A DNA stretch of 64,000 nt from Pseudonocardia ammonioxydans (GCF_900115005.1 NZ_FOUY01000002.1:248001-312000); one strand, 5' to 3'; numbered from the stretch's first letter, positions 38,849-48,119 are shown. The notes: generated by a model not told the origin, from the letters alone. Numbers and translations are program-made.

Positions 38849-40480
38849 GACCCAGGCCAGGAACAACGCCGTCCAGACCACGAACATCGTCGCGCAGATC
38901 GGCAGCGTCATCGAGATCAGCGTCCCGATGCCCGCCTCGCGCCGGTAGCGCTGCAGGAACCCGAGCGCCACGGCGAAGTACGGGCTCATCGGGGTCAGCG
39001 AGTTCGCCACCGAGTCGCCGATCCGGAACGCGGCCATGGTCTGGTCGGCGTCGATCCCCACCAGCAGCAGCATCGGGACCAGCACCGGGGCCAGCAGCGA
39101 CCACTGCGCCGACCCCGAGGTGATCACCAGGCCGAGCACGAACACCAGCACGACGGTCAGGAACAGCAGCACCGGGCCCGGCGCGCCGAGCGACTGCAGC
39201 ACCGCCGCGCCGGAGACGGCGATCCACTGCCCGATCCCGGTCCAGGTGAACCAGGCCAGGAACTGGGCGATCACGAAGAACAGCACCAGGATCGGGACGA
39301 TCTCGACCAGGCCCTCGCGCATCAGCCGCGGCACATCGGCCGGGGTGCGGACCGTCCCGACGCGCAGGCCGTAGACGATGCCGACGACCAGGAACGTCAG
39401 CAGCAGCACGACGGCGATGCCGTCGAGGAAGGGGGAGGGCACCAGGGAGCCGTCGTCCGGGTCGCGCAGCGGCGAACCCTGCGGGAGCCAGATCGCGGCG
39501 TAGAACACGAGCAGCCCGAGCAGGGTGAGCGCGGCGTCGCGCAGGCCGCGGAGCTGGGCGCCGGTGACCTCGGCGGCCCGCGCCTCCGCGGTCTCATCGC
39601 CGGTCACACCGCCGGTCACACCGCCGGTCACACCGCCGGTCACACCGCCGGTGGCGTCCGTGCCCGTGCCCGTGCCTGTGTCCGTGCCTGTGCCTGTGCC
39701 TGTGCCCTCGTCCCGGCCCCGGTCCGTGTCGCCGTCCGGGGACGGGCGGACGGCGGTGGGCTCGACGACCCGGTCGACGACGACGGCCGCGGTCAGCGCG
39801 ATCAGGACGGCGCTGACGATGCTGAACCAGTAGTTGGACAGCGCCGTCAGCTGGATCGACGGGTCGATGATCGCGGCCGCCGAGTTCGTGATGCCGGCCA
39901 GCAGGACGTCGGTCGCGGTGACGAAGATGCTGGCGTCGTAACCGGCACCGACCGAGACGAACGCGGCCACCGCGCCGACCGCCGGGTTGCGCCCCAGCGT
40001 CCGGAAGACCATGGCGCCGAGCGGGATCAGCACGATGTAGGCCGCGTCCGAGGCGACCGACCCGCAGACACCGGCGAACATCAGCGCGGGGGTGACCAGC
40101 CGGCGCGGGGCGCGCAGCACCGTGACCCGCAGCAACGTGGGGAGCAGCCCGGAGCGGTCGGCGACGGCGATGCCCAGCAGCACCGCGATGATCGTCCCGA
40201 GCGGTGGGAACTCGACGAAGTTCGTGACCGCCTCGGTGAGCGCGAACCGCAGGCCTTCGCCGGTGAGCAGGCTGCGCACCGGGGTGACCTGGTCCTCGCC
40301 GGGGATCTGCGCGGTCAGCCCGGCCGCGGCGAGCACCGCGGACAGGCCGGCCAGCAGCACCGACAGCACCACGAACAGGATCACCGGGTCGGGCAGCCGG
40401 TTGCCGACCCGTTCGACGACGGTCAGCGCCCGGGCCAGCCGGGTCGGCCGTTCCGTGACGGCCTGCTCGGTTGCGCTCAA
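38822..40480 (-). CDS. AbgT family transporter
   Basis: The 552-residue protein matches the AbgT family (p-aminobenzoyl-glutamate or drug export): VERVGNRLPDPVILFVVLS, a conserved SVASDAAYIVLIPLGAM, and PMSPYFAVALGFLQRY near the end. Between about residues 247 and 300 a low-complexity insert, GTGTGTDTG and then four TGGV units, is coded by short tandem repeats and falls in a loop between membrane segments. Substrate is unknown. The start is TTG 40480, with GGGGGA upstream. Confidence 0.88.
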   Translation of the reverse strand: MSATEQAVTERPTRLARALTVVERVGNRLPDPVILFVVLSVLLAGLSAVLAAAGLTAQIPGEDQVTPVRSLLTGEGLRFALTEAVTNFVEFPPLGTIIAVLLGIAVADRSGLLPTLLRVTVLRAPRRLVTPALMFAGVCGSVASDAAYIVLIPLGAMVFRTLGRNPAVGAVAAFVSVGAGYDASIFVTATDVLLAGITNSAAAIIDPSIQLTALSNYWFSIVSAVLIALTAAVVVDRVVEPTAVRPSPDGDTDRGRDEGTGTGTGTDTGTGTGTDATGGVTGGVTGGVTGGVTGDETAEARAAEVTGAQLRGLRDAALTLLGLLVFYAAIWLPQGSPLRDPDDGSLVPSPFLDGIAVVLLLTFLVVGIVYGLRVGTVRTPADVPRLMREGLVEIVPILVLFFVIAQFLAWFTWTGIGQWIAVSGAAVLQSLGAPGPVLLFLTVVLVFVLGLVITSGSAQWSLLAPVLVPMLLLVGIDADQTMAAFRIGDSVANSLTPMSPYFAVALGFLQRYRREAGIGTLISMTLPICATMFVVWTALFLAWVSLGIPLGI

Positions 40481-40554
40481 CGGTCCCCCCGGGATCGGCC
40501 GATTGGCGCCGGGAGGCTAACCGTTGAGGAGGCGGACGGTCGAACCGGTGTGGA

Positions 40555-40998
40555 TCAGGCCGGGTCGAGGCGGAAGACGGCGATCGTGTCCAGGTGCGCG
40601 GCGACCTCCTCGGGGGACGCGTCGGCCGAGACCGGGAACGCCTGCAGCGCGAACGGCTGGTCCAGGGCCCGCAGGTAGGTCACGACCGCACCGGCCGCCT
40701 CCTCCGGCGCCGGGGCGACGGCGCGCCGCTCGCTGGTCTCCCCGTTCGCGACCAGGGCGCACTCCGCGCCCCCGCGCAGGTTGCGCACCCAGTCCCGGGT
40801 CCCGTTGGGGGACACGACGTACTCGGCGCCCTCGTGACCGATCACGCCGAGCGGGGTGGTGCGGGGCTCGCCGCTGCGCCGGCCCCGGGTGCGCAGCACG
40901 GGCAGGGCGTACCCCTTGTCCGGGACCGGGGCGGCGGGCATCCCGAGCACGCGCTCGGTCATGGAAGCGTTCATCGCGGCGATCTCGGTGCGGTCCAT
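40555..40998 (-). CDS. Deazaflavin-dependent nitroreductase/quinone reductase
   Basis: The 147-residue protein matches the Ddn/DUF385 family of F420H2-dependent reductases: LPVLRTRGRRSGEPRTTPLGV, VVSPNGTRDWVRNLRGGAE and the C-terminal VFRLDP. Members reduce quinones or nitro compounds. Its ATG 40998 has TAGGCT 6 nt upstream on the minus strand (41010-41005), suggesting a leaderless transcript. The region upstream holds a large inverted repeat. Confidence 0.85.
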   Translation of the reverse strand: MDRTEIAAMNASMTERVLGMPAAPVPDKGYALPVLRTRGRRSGEPRTTPLGVIGHEGAEYVVSPNGTRDWVRNLRGGAECALVANGETSERRAVAPAPEEAAGAVVTYLRALDQPFALQAFPVSADASPEEVAAHLDTIAVFRLDPA

Positions 40999-41004
40999 GC
41001 CGTC

Positions 41005-41010
41005 AGCCTA
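41005..41010 (-). promoter_or_regulatory. -10 box of the deazaflavin reductase gene
   Basis: TAGGCT on the minus strand ends 6 nt before the ATG at 40998. Confidence 0.45.
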
Positions 41011-41059
41011 CGCGCATCGTTCTCTCATGGAACATCTTGATGGTGAAGCCAATAGGCGG

Positions 41060-41124
41060 GTGATCACCCGTTGTGGAGTATGGCGGACGCCGGGCGTGGG
41101 CGCCGCTCCCCAACGGGTGATCAC
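41060..41124. repeat. 14-bp inverted repeat around GTGATCAC
   Basis: GTGATCACCCGTTG (41060-41073) is exactly repeated in inverted orientation as CAACGGGTGATCAC (41111-41124), 37 nt apart. The left arm is itself part of a shorter palindrome, GGGTGATCACCC. It lies between the DUF4097 gene end and the reductase promoter, in a locally less GC-rich stretch. It could be the DUF4097 terminator or a two-site operator. Confidence 0.55.
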
Positions 41125-41140
41125 GGCGGTGACGAGCGGC

Positions 41141-42424
41141 TCAGCTCGCGATGGTCGCCGCGCGGGTCACGAGGACGTCCCCGCTGCCCGTGCGCCCGGA
41201 CAGGCGCAGCTGCGGGCCGGTGGCGGGGTCGTCCTGCCGGACGTCGAGCTCGCTGCGCGCCCGTCCCGATCCCGTGGACAGGTCCAGCTCGGCGGCGACG
41301 CCGGAGTGCACGCCGACGCGGACGTTGCCCGATCCGGTGTTCAGCCGGACGTCACCGTGCACCGCGTCGGCTAGTACGACGTCACCGGAACCGGTGCGCA
41401 CCTCGAGCTCTCCGGCCAGCTCGCCGAGCCGGATGTCCCCGCTGCCGGTCCGTACCCGCGACGGTCCGCCGAGGGAACCGACCTCGACCTCGCCGCTGCC
41501 GGTGCGCAGCCGCGCCCGGCCCCCGCACGAACCCAGGTCGATGCCCCCGGAACCGGTGGTGATGTCGGCGTCGCCGGTCACCTCGCCCACCCGGGCGGTC
41601 CCGGAGCCGGTCCGCACCGCGGCCCACGCGGCCCGGCCGGTCAGCTCGACGCCGGCCGCCCCGGTGCGTACCGCGGGGCGCGACCCGGCCGGCGCGGACA
41701 CCGTCACGAGCAGCGGGACCGCGCCGAGCGTCGGCTCCTCCGGCCCGCGGAGCACCAGCCGGCGGCTCGCCGCCGACCAGTCGATCGTCACGGCCTCGAC
41801 GGCGTCGGCGGACGGATCCCCCGAACGCTCCCACGGCGCACCGACGATCGGGTCGAACCCGCGCCCGGACCAGCCGGCCGCACCCGACGGGCCACCGGCC
41901 ATCGACGTGCCGATCCAGTCCAGGAGCCCGCCCAGCCCGCCGGACCACGGGGCGCCACCCCGGTCCGCGGTCACCTCGACGCGCACCTCGGTGGCGTCCT
42001 CGACCAGGTCGACGCGGACCCGGCCGCCGCCGACGGCGACCTCCAGCTCGGCGGGGCCGCTGCACGGCCACTGCTTGCGGCGGGTGAGGTCGCCGGAGTC
42101 GCCGGCCTCGCGGTCCGAGCCGCCCGCCGAGCCGCCGGACGAGCCGCCCGCCGAGCCGCCGGACGAGCCGCCCGCCGAGCCGCTGGACGAGCCGCTGGAC
42201 GGGCCGTCGGCGGCCGGTGTGGCGCCTCCGGGACCGTCGGCGTCCGGCGCAGTGCCCCCGGCGGCGGTGCCGGCGCCCCCGGCACCGGCCGACCCGCCGT
42301 CGGCGGCGGCGCCACCGCCGGCTTCGGCGTCGGCGGACCCGGCACCGGCGGCGGGACCAGTCCCGGCCGTGGTCTCGCCGGTCGGGTCGGTCGGGCCGGT
42401 CGTGTGGTCGCGCTCGTCGCTCAT
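41141..42424 (-). CDS. DUF4097 beta-solenoid protein
   Basis: The 427-residue protein has a low-complexity N-terminus of about 125 residues rich in Gly, Ser and Ala, and then a DUF4097 domain. The C-terminal half is a ladder of short repeats ending in TGSG ([20 protein letters not shown] and similar), as in right-handed beta-solenoids. No signal peptide is seen. Its ATG overlaps the stop of the HicB-like gene (ATGA), and this pairing recurs in Streptomyces, so the two probably form a functional unit of unknown job. Confidence 0.78.
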   Translation of the reverse strand: MSDERDHTTGPTDPTGETTAGTGPAAGAGSADAEAGGGAAADGGSAGAGGAGTAAGGTAPDADGPGGATPAADGPSSGSSSGSAGGSSGGSAGGSSGGSAGGSDREAGDSGDLTRRKQWPCSGPAELEVAVGGGRVRVDLVEDATEVRVEVTADRGGAPWSGGLGGLLDWIGTSMAGGPSGAAGWSGRGFDPIVGAPWERSGDPSADAVEAVTIDWSAASRRLVLRGPEEPTLGAVPLLVTVSAPAGSRPAVRTGAAGVELTGRAAWAAVRTGSGTARVGEVTGDADITTGSGGIDLGSCGGRARLRTGSGEVEVGSLGGPSRVRTGSGDIRLGELAGELEVRTGSGDVVLADAVHGDVRLNTGSGNVRVGVHSGVAAELDLSTGSGRARSELDVRQDDPATGPQLRLSGRTGSGDVLVTRAATIAS

Positions 42425-42984
42425 CCCTGCACCCATCCTCGGAGGTGGCGGCCGTCCCGCGGATCCTGCCCGCCGCGGACCCGGCCCTCGGCCCCGGCCA
42501 GCGCGCCCTGCACGGCCTGGGAGACCCAGGTGTTGAGGGAGACGCCCTGGGTCTGCGCGGCCTTCTCGGCCTGCGCCTTGATCTGCTCGACGATCCGCAG
42601 CGTGACGCGGCTGATGTCTCCGGCGTCGGCCCCGAAGGGCAGACCGGTGGGCACATCGGTCGAACCGGGCCGGCCGGCGCCGGCGCCGGCACCGGTGCCG
42701 GACGGCGCGGGGCCGGGCTCGGTGACCGGCTCCTCGGGTGCGCCGGCGCCGGAGACCGACACCCGCACCTCCCGGCCGTGCAGCCGCACCTCCACGGAAC
42801 GGTCGCCGAGCGCGGCGGTCGCCTCCGAGGCGAGGTCGGACAGGGCATTCATGATCGCGAGACGGGCGGCGGGTTCGATCGCGGAGCTGAGCAGGGCCGC
42901 CGTCCTGCGGGTCTGCTCGTCGCCGGCGGCCGCGGCCGCAGCGAGGTCGTCGCGGAGCTGCGCGACATACGGCGTGAGGTCCAT
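42421..42984 (-). CDS. HicB-like ribbon-helix-helix protein
   Basis: The 187-residue protein has a helical N-terminus, a short beta segment ([14 protein letters not shown]), a flexible Pro/Gly linker, and a ribbon-helix-helix DNA-binding domain at about 130-170 ([33 protein letters not shown]). No HicA toxin gene is next to it. Instead a DUF4097 gene overlaps its stop, so calling it an antitoxin is unsafe. A triple CRTCAC repeat lies over its promoter and may be its own operator. Confidence 0.75.
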   Translation of the reverse strand: MDLTPYVAQLRDDLAAAAAAGDEQTRRTAALLSSAIEPAARLAIMNALSDLASEATAALGDRSVEVRLHGREVRVSVSGAGAPEEPVTEPGPAPSGTGAGAGAGRPGSTDVPTGLPFGADAGDISRVTLRIVEQIKAQAEKAAQTQGVSLNTWVSQAVQGALAGAEGRVRGGQDPRDGRHLRGWVQG

Positions 42985-42986
42985 GA

Positions 42987-43015
42987 CGTCACTATGGCGT
43001 CACCGTCGACATCAC
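42987..43015 (-). promoter_or_regulatory. HicB-like gene promoter with triple repeat
   Basis: On the plus strand CGTCAC (42987-42992), CGTCAC (42998-43003) and CATCAC (43010-43015) are spaced 11 and 12 bp apart, on one face of the helix. On the minus strand TTGAAG and CATAGT (42996-42991) form a promoter ending 6 nt before the ATG. Ribbon-helix-helix repressors bind such short repeats, so autorepression is plausible. Confidence 0.45.
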
Positions 43016-43103
43016 TTCAAGGAGATTGCAGCCAAAAATGCTGTCAGGGGTGCAGTCAGGTGGGTGGGACGATCCGGGCGGCGGGCGCGGAACCGGCGGT
43101 GGT

Positions 43104-43109
43104 TACCCT
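43104..43109 (+). promoter_or_regulatory. thyX -10 box, leaderless
   Basis: TACCCT ends 7 nt before the ATG of thyX. Confidence 0.55.
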
Positions 43110-43116
43110 CGTCGCC

Positions 43117-43881
43117 ATGTCGGAGACCGCGCCGAAGACCGTCCCGTTGAGCGTGCAGCTGGTGGCGAAGACCGAGTTCACGCCCCCGGCCGAGGTCCCG
43201 TGGTCGACCGACGCCGACGGCGGTCAGGCACTCGCCGAGTTCGCCGGACGTGCCTGCTACCAGTCCTGGAGCAAGCCGAACCCGCGCACGGCGACCAACG
43301 CCGGCTACATCCGGCACATCCTCGAGGTCGGCCACCTGTCGGTGCTCGAGCACGGCAGCGTGAGCTTCTACCTGACCGGGATCTCCCGCTCGCTGACCCA
43401 CGAGCTGATCCGGCACCGGCACTTCTCCTACTCCCAGCTGTCGCAGCGCTACGTCCCCGAGCGCGACGCGGCGATGGTCGAGCCCGAGGTCATCGCCGAC
43501 GACCCGGAGCTGCACGAGCTGTTCCAGCAGGCGTCCGCCGACGCGCTCGCCTCCTACGAGAAGCTGCTCGAGGGCCTGGAGAAGCGCTTCGCCGACGTGC
43601 CGAACGGGACGCTGCGCCGCAAGCAGGCCCGCCAGGCCGCGCGGTCGGTGCTGCCCAACGCCACCGAGACCCGGATCGTCGTCACCGGGAACTACCGGGC
43701 CTGGCGGCACTTCGTCGCGATGCGCGCGTCCGAGCACGCCGACGTCGAGATCCGCACCCTGGCCGTCGAGTGCCTGCGCCAGCTGCAGCGCGAGGTGCCC
43801 AACGTCTTCGCCGACTTCGAGATCCAGGAGCTCGAGGACGGCACCGAGATCGCCTCCAGCCCGCTGGTCACCGAGGGCTGA
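43117..43881 (+). CDS. thyX: FAD-dependent thymidylate synthase ThyX
   Basis: ThyX makes dTMP from dUMP using methylene-tetrahydrofolate and NADPH with FAD. The 254-residue protein contains the ThyX signature [14 protein letters not shown] (RHRxxSxxxxSQRY), plus [15 protein letters not shown] and the end [18 protein letters not shown]. It is the usual actinobacterial neighbour of dapA and rnj. ATG 43117 lies 7 nt after TACCCT. Confidence 0.97.
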   Translation: MSETAPKTVPLSVQLVAKTEFTPPAEVPWSTDADGGQALAEFAGRACYQSWSKPNPRTATNAGYIRHILEVGHLSVLEHGSVSFYLTGISRSLTHELIRHRHFSYSQLSQRYVPERDAAMVEPEVIADDPELHELFQQASADALASYEKLLEGLEKRFADVPNGTLRRKQARQAARSVLPNATETRIVVTGNYRAWRHFVAMRASEHADVEIRTLAVECLRQLQREVPNVFADFEIQELEDGTEIASSPLVTEG

Positions 43882-43891
43882 GCGCCGCCGG

Positions 43892-44623
43892 TCACGCCAG
43901 GACGGCGTGCACCCGCCGGCGCAGGTCCGGCAGGTCCCGGACGACGATGCTGCGCCCCTCCTTCTGGACCAGGCCCTCGGCGACGAGCCGGGACAGCTCC
44001 CGGCTCATCGTCACCCGGGTGAGCCCGACGAGCAGGGCCAGCTCGTCGACCGCCGGCCGGATCGAGAGCCGCGTGGTGGTGTCGAGCGCGACCTCGCCGT
44101 AGGCCTCGACGAGGTGCCCGAGGAGCAGGATCACCCGTTCCCGGGCCGGTAGCCCCTCGATCAGCACGTGCAGCTGCATGACGCGTTGCTTGTAGGCGAT
44201 CCGGCGGGTGATCTCGAGCAGCAGCTCGGGGTCGCTGCGGGCCGCGTCGAGCAGGGCGTCGCGGGTGACGGAGACGATCGTCGACGGCTGCGTGCACACC
44301 GAGGCGAGATGGCGCGGCCGGCCGTCGACGCAGGCCGCCTCGCCCAGGGTGGCGCCGGCCTCGGCGTAGGCCAGCGTGCGTTCGGTGCCGTCCGGACGGT
44401 GCAGGTGGATCCGTACCCGGCCGCTCACGACGAGGTGGAAGCGCGCCGACAGCTCGCCCTGCCGGTAGACGTACTCGCGGCGGGCGTAGTGCCGCGCCGG
44501 GCCGAGCTCGCCGATCCGGGCGGTGACAGCGCTCGGCGGTGCGGTGAGGAACGGGGAGACCGGCGGCTCGTCCGCGCCGGACTCCGGGAGGCACCCGCCC
44601 GGTTCCGCCGCTCCCGCCGTCAC
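43892..44623 (-). CDS. Crp/Fnr family transcription regulator
   Basis: The 243-residue protein has an N-terminal cyclic-nucleotide-type beta-roll (REYVYRQGELSARFHLVVSG and GATLGEAACVDGRPRHLASV), a dimer helix and a C-terminal winged helix (PAVDELALLVGLTRVTMSRE). The PRxxxS-type cAMP pocket of Crp is not clear, and no FNR Cys cluster is seen, so the signal is unknown. GTG 44623 is preferred over starts further up. Confidence 0.82.
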   Translation of the reverse strand: MTAGAAEPGGCLPESGADEPPVSPFLTAPPSAVTARIGELGPARHYARREYVYRQGELSARFHLVVSGRVRIHLHRPDGTERTLAYAEAGATLGEAACVDGRPRHLASVCTQPSTIVSVTRDALLDAARSDPELLLEITRRIAYKQRVMQLHVLIEGLPARERVILLLGHLVEAYGEVALDTTTRLSIRPAVDELALLVGLTRVTMSRELSRLVAEGLVQKEGRSIVVRDLPDLRRRVHAVLA

Positions 44624-44705
44624 GTGGCACCCCGCCTCGGTCGTGAGCGCCCGCTGTGACGCCCGGCACGACGACGGTAGCCCGACCGGCCCGGCACCAA
44701 AAGTC

Positions 44706-44739
44706 GAGCGGGGGCGGGCCGAACGGCCCACCCCCGCTC
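44706..44739 (-). terminator. Rho-independent terminator of the MFS gene
   Basis: Arms 44706-44720 and 44725-44739 pair over 15 bp with one mismatch and a 4-nt loop. Read on the minus strand the stem is followed by GACTTTT, a short U-tract. It lies just beyond the MFS stop at 44781 and separates that gene from the Crp-family gene downstream. Confidence 0.75.
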
Positions 44740-44780
44740 GCGGGCGCCGGGTCCCGGCCGGGCCGGGACCGGTGTGCGGC

Positions 44781-46142
44781 TCAGGCCGACACGGTCTGCG
44801 CGTCCTGCTCGGTGAGCGAGTCCGCGTGTGTCTGCGGTAGCGCGAGCGTGCACAGCAGGCTCAGCAGCGACACCGCGGAGAGCAGCAGGCCGATCCCCAG
44901 GCTGCCGAGGGTCGAGGCGGCCAGCGCCGCGGCGAACAGCGGCACGATGCCACCGCCGATGACCCCGGCCAGGTTGTAGGCGATCCCGGCGCCGGTGTAG
45001 CGGAAGCGGGTCGGGAACAGCTCGGGCAGCTGGGCGCCGATCGGGCCGTAGGCGATGCCGACGACACCGAGCACGATCGAGATGCCGAGCCCGAACGCCC
45101 AGGCGGTCCCGATGTCGATGATCGGGAAGACGACGACGCCGCCGACCACCGAGGCGATGTTGCCGAGGACGACCATCCGGCGGCGTCCGACCCGGTCGGA
45201 CAGGATCGCCGAGGCGATCGTGGTCAGCGCGAACACCAGGCCACCGAGGATGCCCATCGCCAGCACGGTCGGCCGCGGCAGTCCGAGCTGCTGGGTGCCG
45301 TAGCTGGTCAGGTAGGTGACGCCGATGTAGAAGAACGCGAACACCGCCGTCGTCGAACCGGCCCCCAGGAACACCGCGCCCGGGCGGGTGGTGAAGACCT
45401 CGGCGATCGGCAGCTTGCCCGCGCCCGGGGTGCGGGAGGCCGTGGTGCGCGACTGCGCTGTCCGGGACTGCGCTGTCCGGGACTGCGTGAACGTGGCGGT
45501 CTCCTCCAGGGCGAGCCGCACGTACAGCCCGACGGCGACCAGCAGGACCGACGCGATGAACGGGACCCGCCAGCCCCAGGCGACGAACGCCTCGTTGCTC
45601 ATGGTCAGCGCGGTGACCAGGAAGGTGGCCGACGCGAGCGCGAACGCCACCGACGGGCCGAGCTGCGGGTAGAGCGCGTACTTGCCGCGGGCCTTCGTCG
45701 GCGCGTTCTCCGCGGTGAGCAGGGTGGCGCCCGCCCATTCACCGCCGACGGCGAGGCCCTGCAGGACGCGCAGCACGACCAGCAGGACCGGCGCCAGGAT
45801 CCCGATCATCCCGGTGGTCGGGAGCAGGCCGATGGCCAGCGTGGAGAGGCCCATCATCAGCAGCGTCGTCACCAGCGTGCCCTTGCGGCCGAGCCGGTCA
45901 CCGAAGTGCCCGAACAGGACCGATCCGAACGGGCGGGCGACGAAGGCGACGCCGAAGGTGGCCAGGGCCAGCGCGGTGCCCGCCGCCGCTCCGAGCTCGG
46001 GGAAGAAGACCTTGTTGAACACCAGCGCGGCGGCGGTGCCGTAGATGAAGAAGTCGTAGAACTCGATCACGGTGCCGGTCATGCTCGCGAGCGCGATCCT
46101 GCGCATCGACCTCGGCGGCTGCGTGGGGGCAGCGTTCGTCAC
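44781..46142 (-). CDS. MHS-type MFS transporter
   Basis: The 453-residue protein has twelve membrane segments and the metabolite:H+ symporter (MHS) signatures: IALASMTGTVIEFYDFFIYG, the loop 2-3 motif GHFGDRLGRKGTLV, and GLAVGGEWAGATLL. Between the halves the loop has two copies of SRTAQ coded by a 15-bp repeat (about 45445-45490). MHS members carry dicarboxylates, shikimate or osmolytes; substrate is unknown. The start is GTG 46142. A U-tract hairpin ends it. Confidence 0.9.
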   Translation of the reverse strand: MTNAAPTQPPRSMRRIALASMTGTVIEFYDFFIYGTAAALVFNKVFFPELGAAAGTALALATFGVAFVARPFGSVLFGHFGDRLGRKGTLVTTLLMMGLSTLAIGLLPTTGMIGILAPVLLVVLRVLQGLAVGGEWAGATLLTAENAPTKARGKYALYPQLGPSVAFALASATFLVTALTMSNEAFVAWGWRVPFIASVLLVAVGLYVRLALEETATFTQSRTAQSRTAQSRTTASRTPGAGKLPIAEVFTTRPGAVFLGAGSTTAVFAFFYIGVTYLTSYGTQQLGLPRPTVLAMGILGGLVFALTTIASAILSDRVGRRRMVVLGNIASVVGGVVVFPIIDIGTAWAFGLGISIVLGVVGIAYGPIGAQLPELFPTRFRYTGAGIAYNLAGVIGGGIVPLFAAALAASTLGSLGIGLLLSAVSLLSLLCTLALPQTHADSLTEQDAQTVSA

Positions 46143-46321
46143 GGTGGGTCCTCTCCGTCGGGGGCCACTGGGCGTCGGGACGCGGGGCAGTATCGGGACA
46201 GGGCCGGGCGGCGTTCTGTATCACTGGCTACAAATCGCTGTCGGACGACCAGCTTTCTGTCGACCGTTCGTCCGCCGTTCGTCGTGCGGTGCGCCGGGGA
46301 GCGGTCGCCGGGCGGGCCGAC

Positions 46322-46327
46322 TAGGTT
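46322..46327 (+). promoter_or_regulatory. -10 box of the TIGR03085 gene, leaderless
   Basis: TAGGTT ends 7 nt before the GTG at 46335. Confidence 0.5.
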
Positions 46328-46334
46328 GGGCGCG

Positions 46335-46961
46335 GTGAGCCTCGCGACCGACGAACGTGCCGCCATCTGTGCCGAGTTCGAGCGATCCGGCCCGGACCGC
46401 CCGACGCTCTGCGAGGGCTGGAACGCCCGTGACCTGCTCACCCACCTGCTGGTGCGGGAGCGGCAGCCGTGGAACGCGGCCGGCATCCTGGTGCCCGCGC
46501 TGTCCGGCGTGACCGAGAAGGCCATGGACTCCTACGCGGGCGAGGCCTGGCCGAACATGATCGACGACCTGCGCAAGGGCCCGCCCTCGTGGTCGCCGTT
46601 CAAGCTCGGCAAGGTCGACGAGATCGCCAACGGCGGCGAGTTCTTCGTGCACCACGAGGACCTGCGCCGCGGTGAGCCGGGCTGGGAGCCGCGCCCGGCC
46701 GAGCCGGAGCGCGACGGGCAGCTGTGGCACCTGCTGTCGTCGATGGCCCGGGTGCTGTTCCGGCGCAGCCCGGTCGGGGTCGCGCTGCGCCGCCCGGAGG
46801 GCACCCAGCAGGTGGTCGCGACCGGGTTCGGCCTGGTCACGGTGGTCGGCGAACCGGCGGAGCTGGTGCTGCACGCGTTCGGCCGGGACGCCGCGCGGGT
46901 CGAGATCGAGGGGAGCCCCGCGGACGTGGAGGCCTACCGCGCCACGCCCGGCGGCTTGTGA
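46335..46961 (+). CDS. TIGR03085 family metal-binding protein
   Basis: The 208-residue protein belongs to the DinB-like/mycothiol-dependent maleylpyruvate isomerase-type superfamily: ERSGPDRPTLCEGWNARDLLTHLLVRERQPW at the N-terminus with the first His ligand, and GEFFVHHEDLRRGEPGWEPR with the other metal-binding His. This matches the TIGR03085 family. The function is unknown; relatives are mycothiol-dependent enzymes. It lies directly before dapA, 50 bp apart. Confidence 0.85.
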   Translation: MSLATDERAAICAEFERSGPDRPTLCEGWNARDLLTHLLVRERQPWNAAGILVPALSGVTEKAMDSYAGEAWPNMIDDLRKGPPSWSPFKLGKVDEIANGGEFFVHHEDLRRGEPGWEPRPAEPERDGQLWHLLSSMARVLFRRSPVGVALRRPEGTQQVVATGFGLVTVVGEPAELVLHAFGRDAARVEIEGSPADVEAYRATPGGL

Positions 46962-46997
46962 CGACGCGTGAGTCGCGTCCCGGCCCGCCCGGGGCGG

Positions 46998-47003
46998 TAC
47001 CGT
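46998..47003 (+). promoter_or_regulatory. dapA -10 box, leaderless
   Basis: TACCGT ends 8 nt before the ATG of dapA. Confidence 0.45.
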
Positions 47004-47011
47004 CAGCACCC

Positions 47012-48031
47012 ATGGACTCCCAGACCACCCCGGCGGCGCTGCACCCGCCCCGTCGTCCGTTCGGCGAGGTCCTCACGGCGATGGTGACCCCGTTCGACGC
47101 CGACGGGGAGCTCGACCTGGCGAAGGCCGAGGAGCTGGCGTCCCACCTCGTGGACCTGGGTAACGACGGGCTCGTCGTCAACGGCACCACGGGCGAGGGC
47201 CCGACCACCTCGGACACCGAGAAGCGGGACCTGGTCCGGGCCGTGGTCTCGGCGGTGGGGGACCGGGCGACCGTCGTCAGCGGGGCGGGGACCTACGACA
47301 CCGCGCACTCGATCGAGCTCGCCCGCGACGCCGAGCGGGCCGGTGCGCACGGCCTGCTGGTGGTGACGCCGTACTACTCGCGGCCACCGCAGGAGGGCCT
47401 GCTCGCGCACTTCGGCGCCGTCGCGGACGCCACCGAGCTGCCGGTGATGCTCTACGACATCCCGCCGCGCAGCGTGATCGGCATCGACGTCGAGACGTTC
47501 CAGCGGCTCGCGCAGCACCCGCGGATCGTCGCCGTCAAGGACGCGCGCAACGACCTGCGCGTCGGCACCGAGGTCCTCGCGACGACGACGCTGGCCTACT
47601 ACTCCGGCGACGACCCGGTGAACCTGCCGTGGCTCTCCGTCGGTGCGGTCGGCTTCGTGTCGGTGATCGGCCACGTCGTCGGCGACCGGCTGCGCGCCAT
47701 GATCGACGCCTATCACGCGGGCGAGCACCAGCGTGCCCGTGCGCTGCACTACGCGATGCTGCCGGTGATCCGGGCGATGGGCCGGGTCGGCGGTGCGGTG
47801 TTCGCGAAGACGGCGCTGCGGCTGCGCGGCCTCGACGTCGGCGACACCCGGCTGCCGCTGCCGCCGGCCTCGGAGGAGCAGATCGCCGCGATCGCCGGGG
47901 ACCTGGCCGTCGCCGGTGTCGCGCTCGACCCGCAGGCCCGGCCGGACGCGACCGTGCAGCAGGCCGGGCACGGCGCCCTCGGTGGCCGCACCGCCACCGA
48001 CATCGGGGCCGAGGTCGCCTACCACCGCTGA
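47012..48031 (+). CDS. dapA: 4-hydroxy-tetrahydrodipicolinate synthase
   Basis: DapA condenses pyruvate with aspartate semialdehyde, the first step to diaminopimelate and lysine. The 339-residue protein shows the TIM-barrel features: AMVTPFDADGELD, VNGTTGEGPTTSDTEK, VTPYYSRPPQEGLLAHF, the YDIPPRS motif with the proton-relay Tyr, and the Schiff-base Lys in VAVKDARND. The last 35 residues form an extension after the usual end. It starts 8 nt after TACCGT. Confidence 0.96.
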   Translation: MDSQTTPAALHPPRRPFGEVLTAMVTPFDADGELDLAKAEELASHLVDLGNDGLVVNGTTGEGPTTSDTEKRDLVRAVVSAVGDRATVVSGAGTYDTAHSIELARDAERAGAHGLLVVTPYYSRPPQEGLLAHFGAVADATELPVMLYDIPPRSVIGIDVETFQRLAQHPRIVAVKDARNDLRVGTEVLATTTLAYYSGDDPVNLPWLSVGAVGFVSVIGHVVGDRLRAMIDAYHAGEHQRARALHYAMLPVIRAMGRVGGAVFAKTALRLRGLDVGDTRLPLPPASEEQIAAIAGDLAVAGVALDPQARPDATVQQAGHGALGGRTATDIGAEVAYHR

Positions 48032-48077
48032 GCGCACGACCTGCGGAGCAGCCCCGGTACCGGGCGCGGCGCGCGGA

Positions 48078-48119
48078 GCGGGACCCCGGCGCCGGACGGC
48101 GCCCGGGTGGTCCCCCGCG
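48078..48119 (+). terminator. Hairpin after dapA
   Basis: GCGGGACC and GGTCCC(C)CGC flank inner arms GGCGCC and GGCGCC, giving a long GC stem with small bulges about 50 bp after the dapA stop. No U-tract is present. It may end dapA mRNA ahead of rnj. Confidence 0.4.

Noticed and set aside
42421-42984. HicAB toxin-antitoxin system
   Set aside because: Only the HicB-like DNA-binding domain is present. The neighbouring genes are DUF4097 and thyX, and no HicA-type toxin is found.
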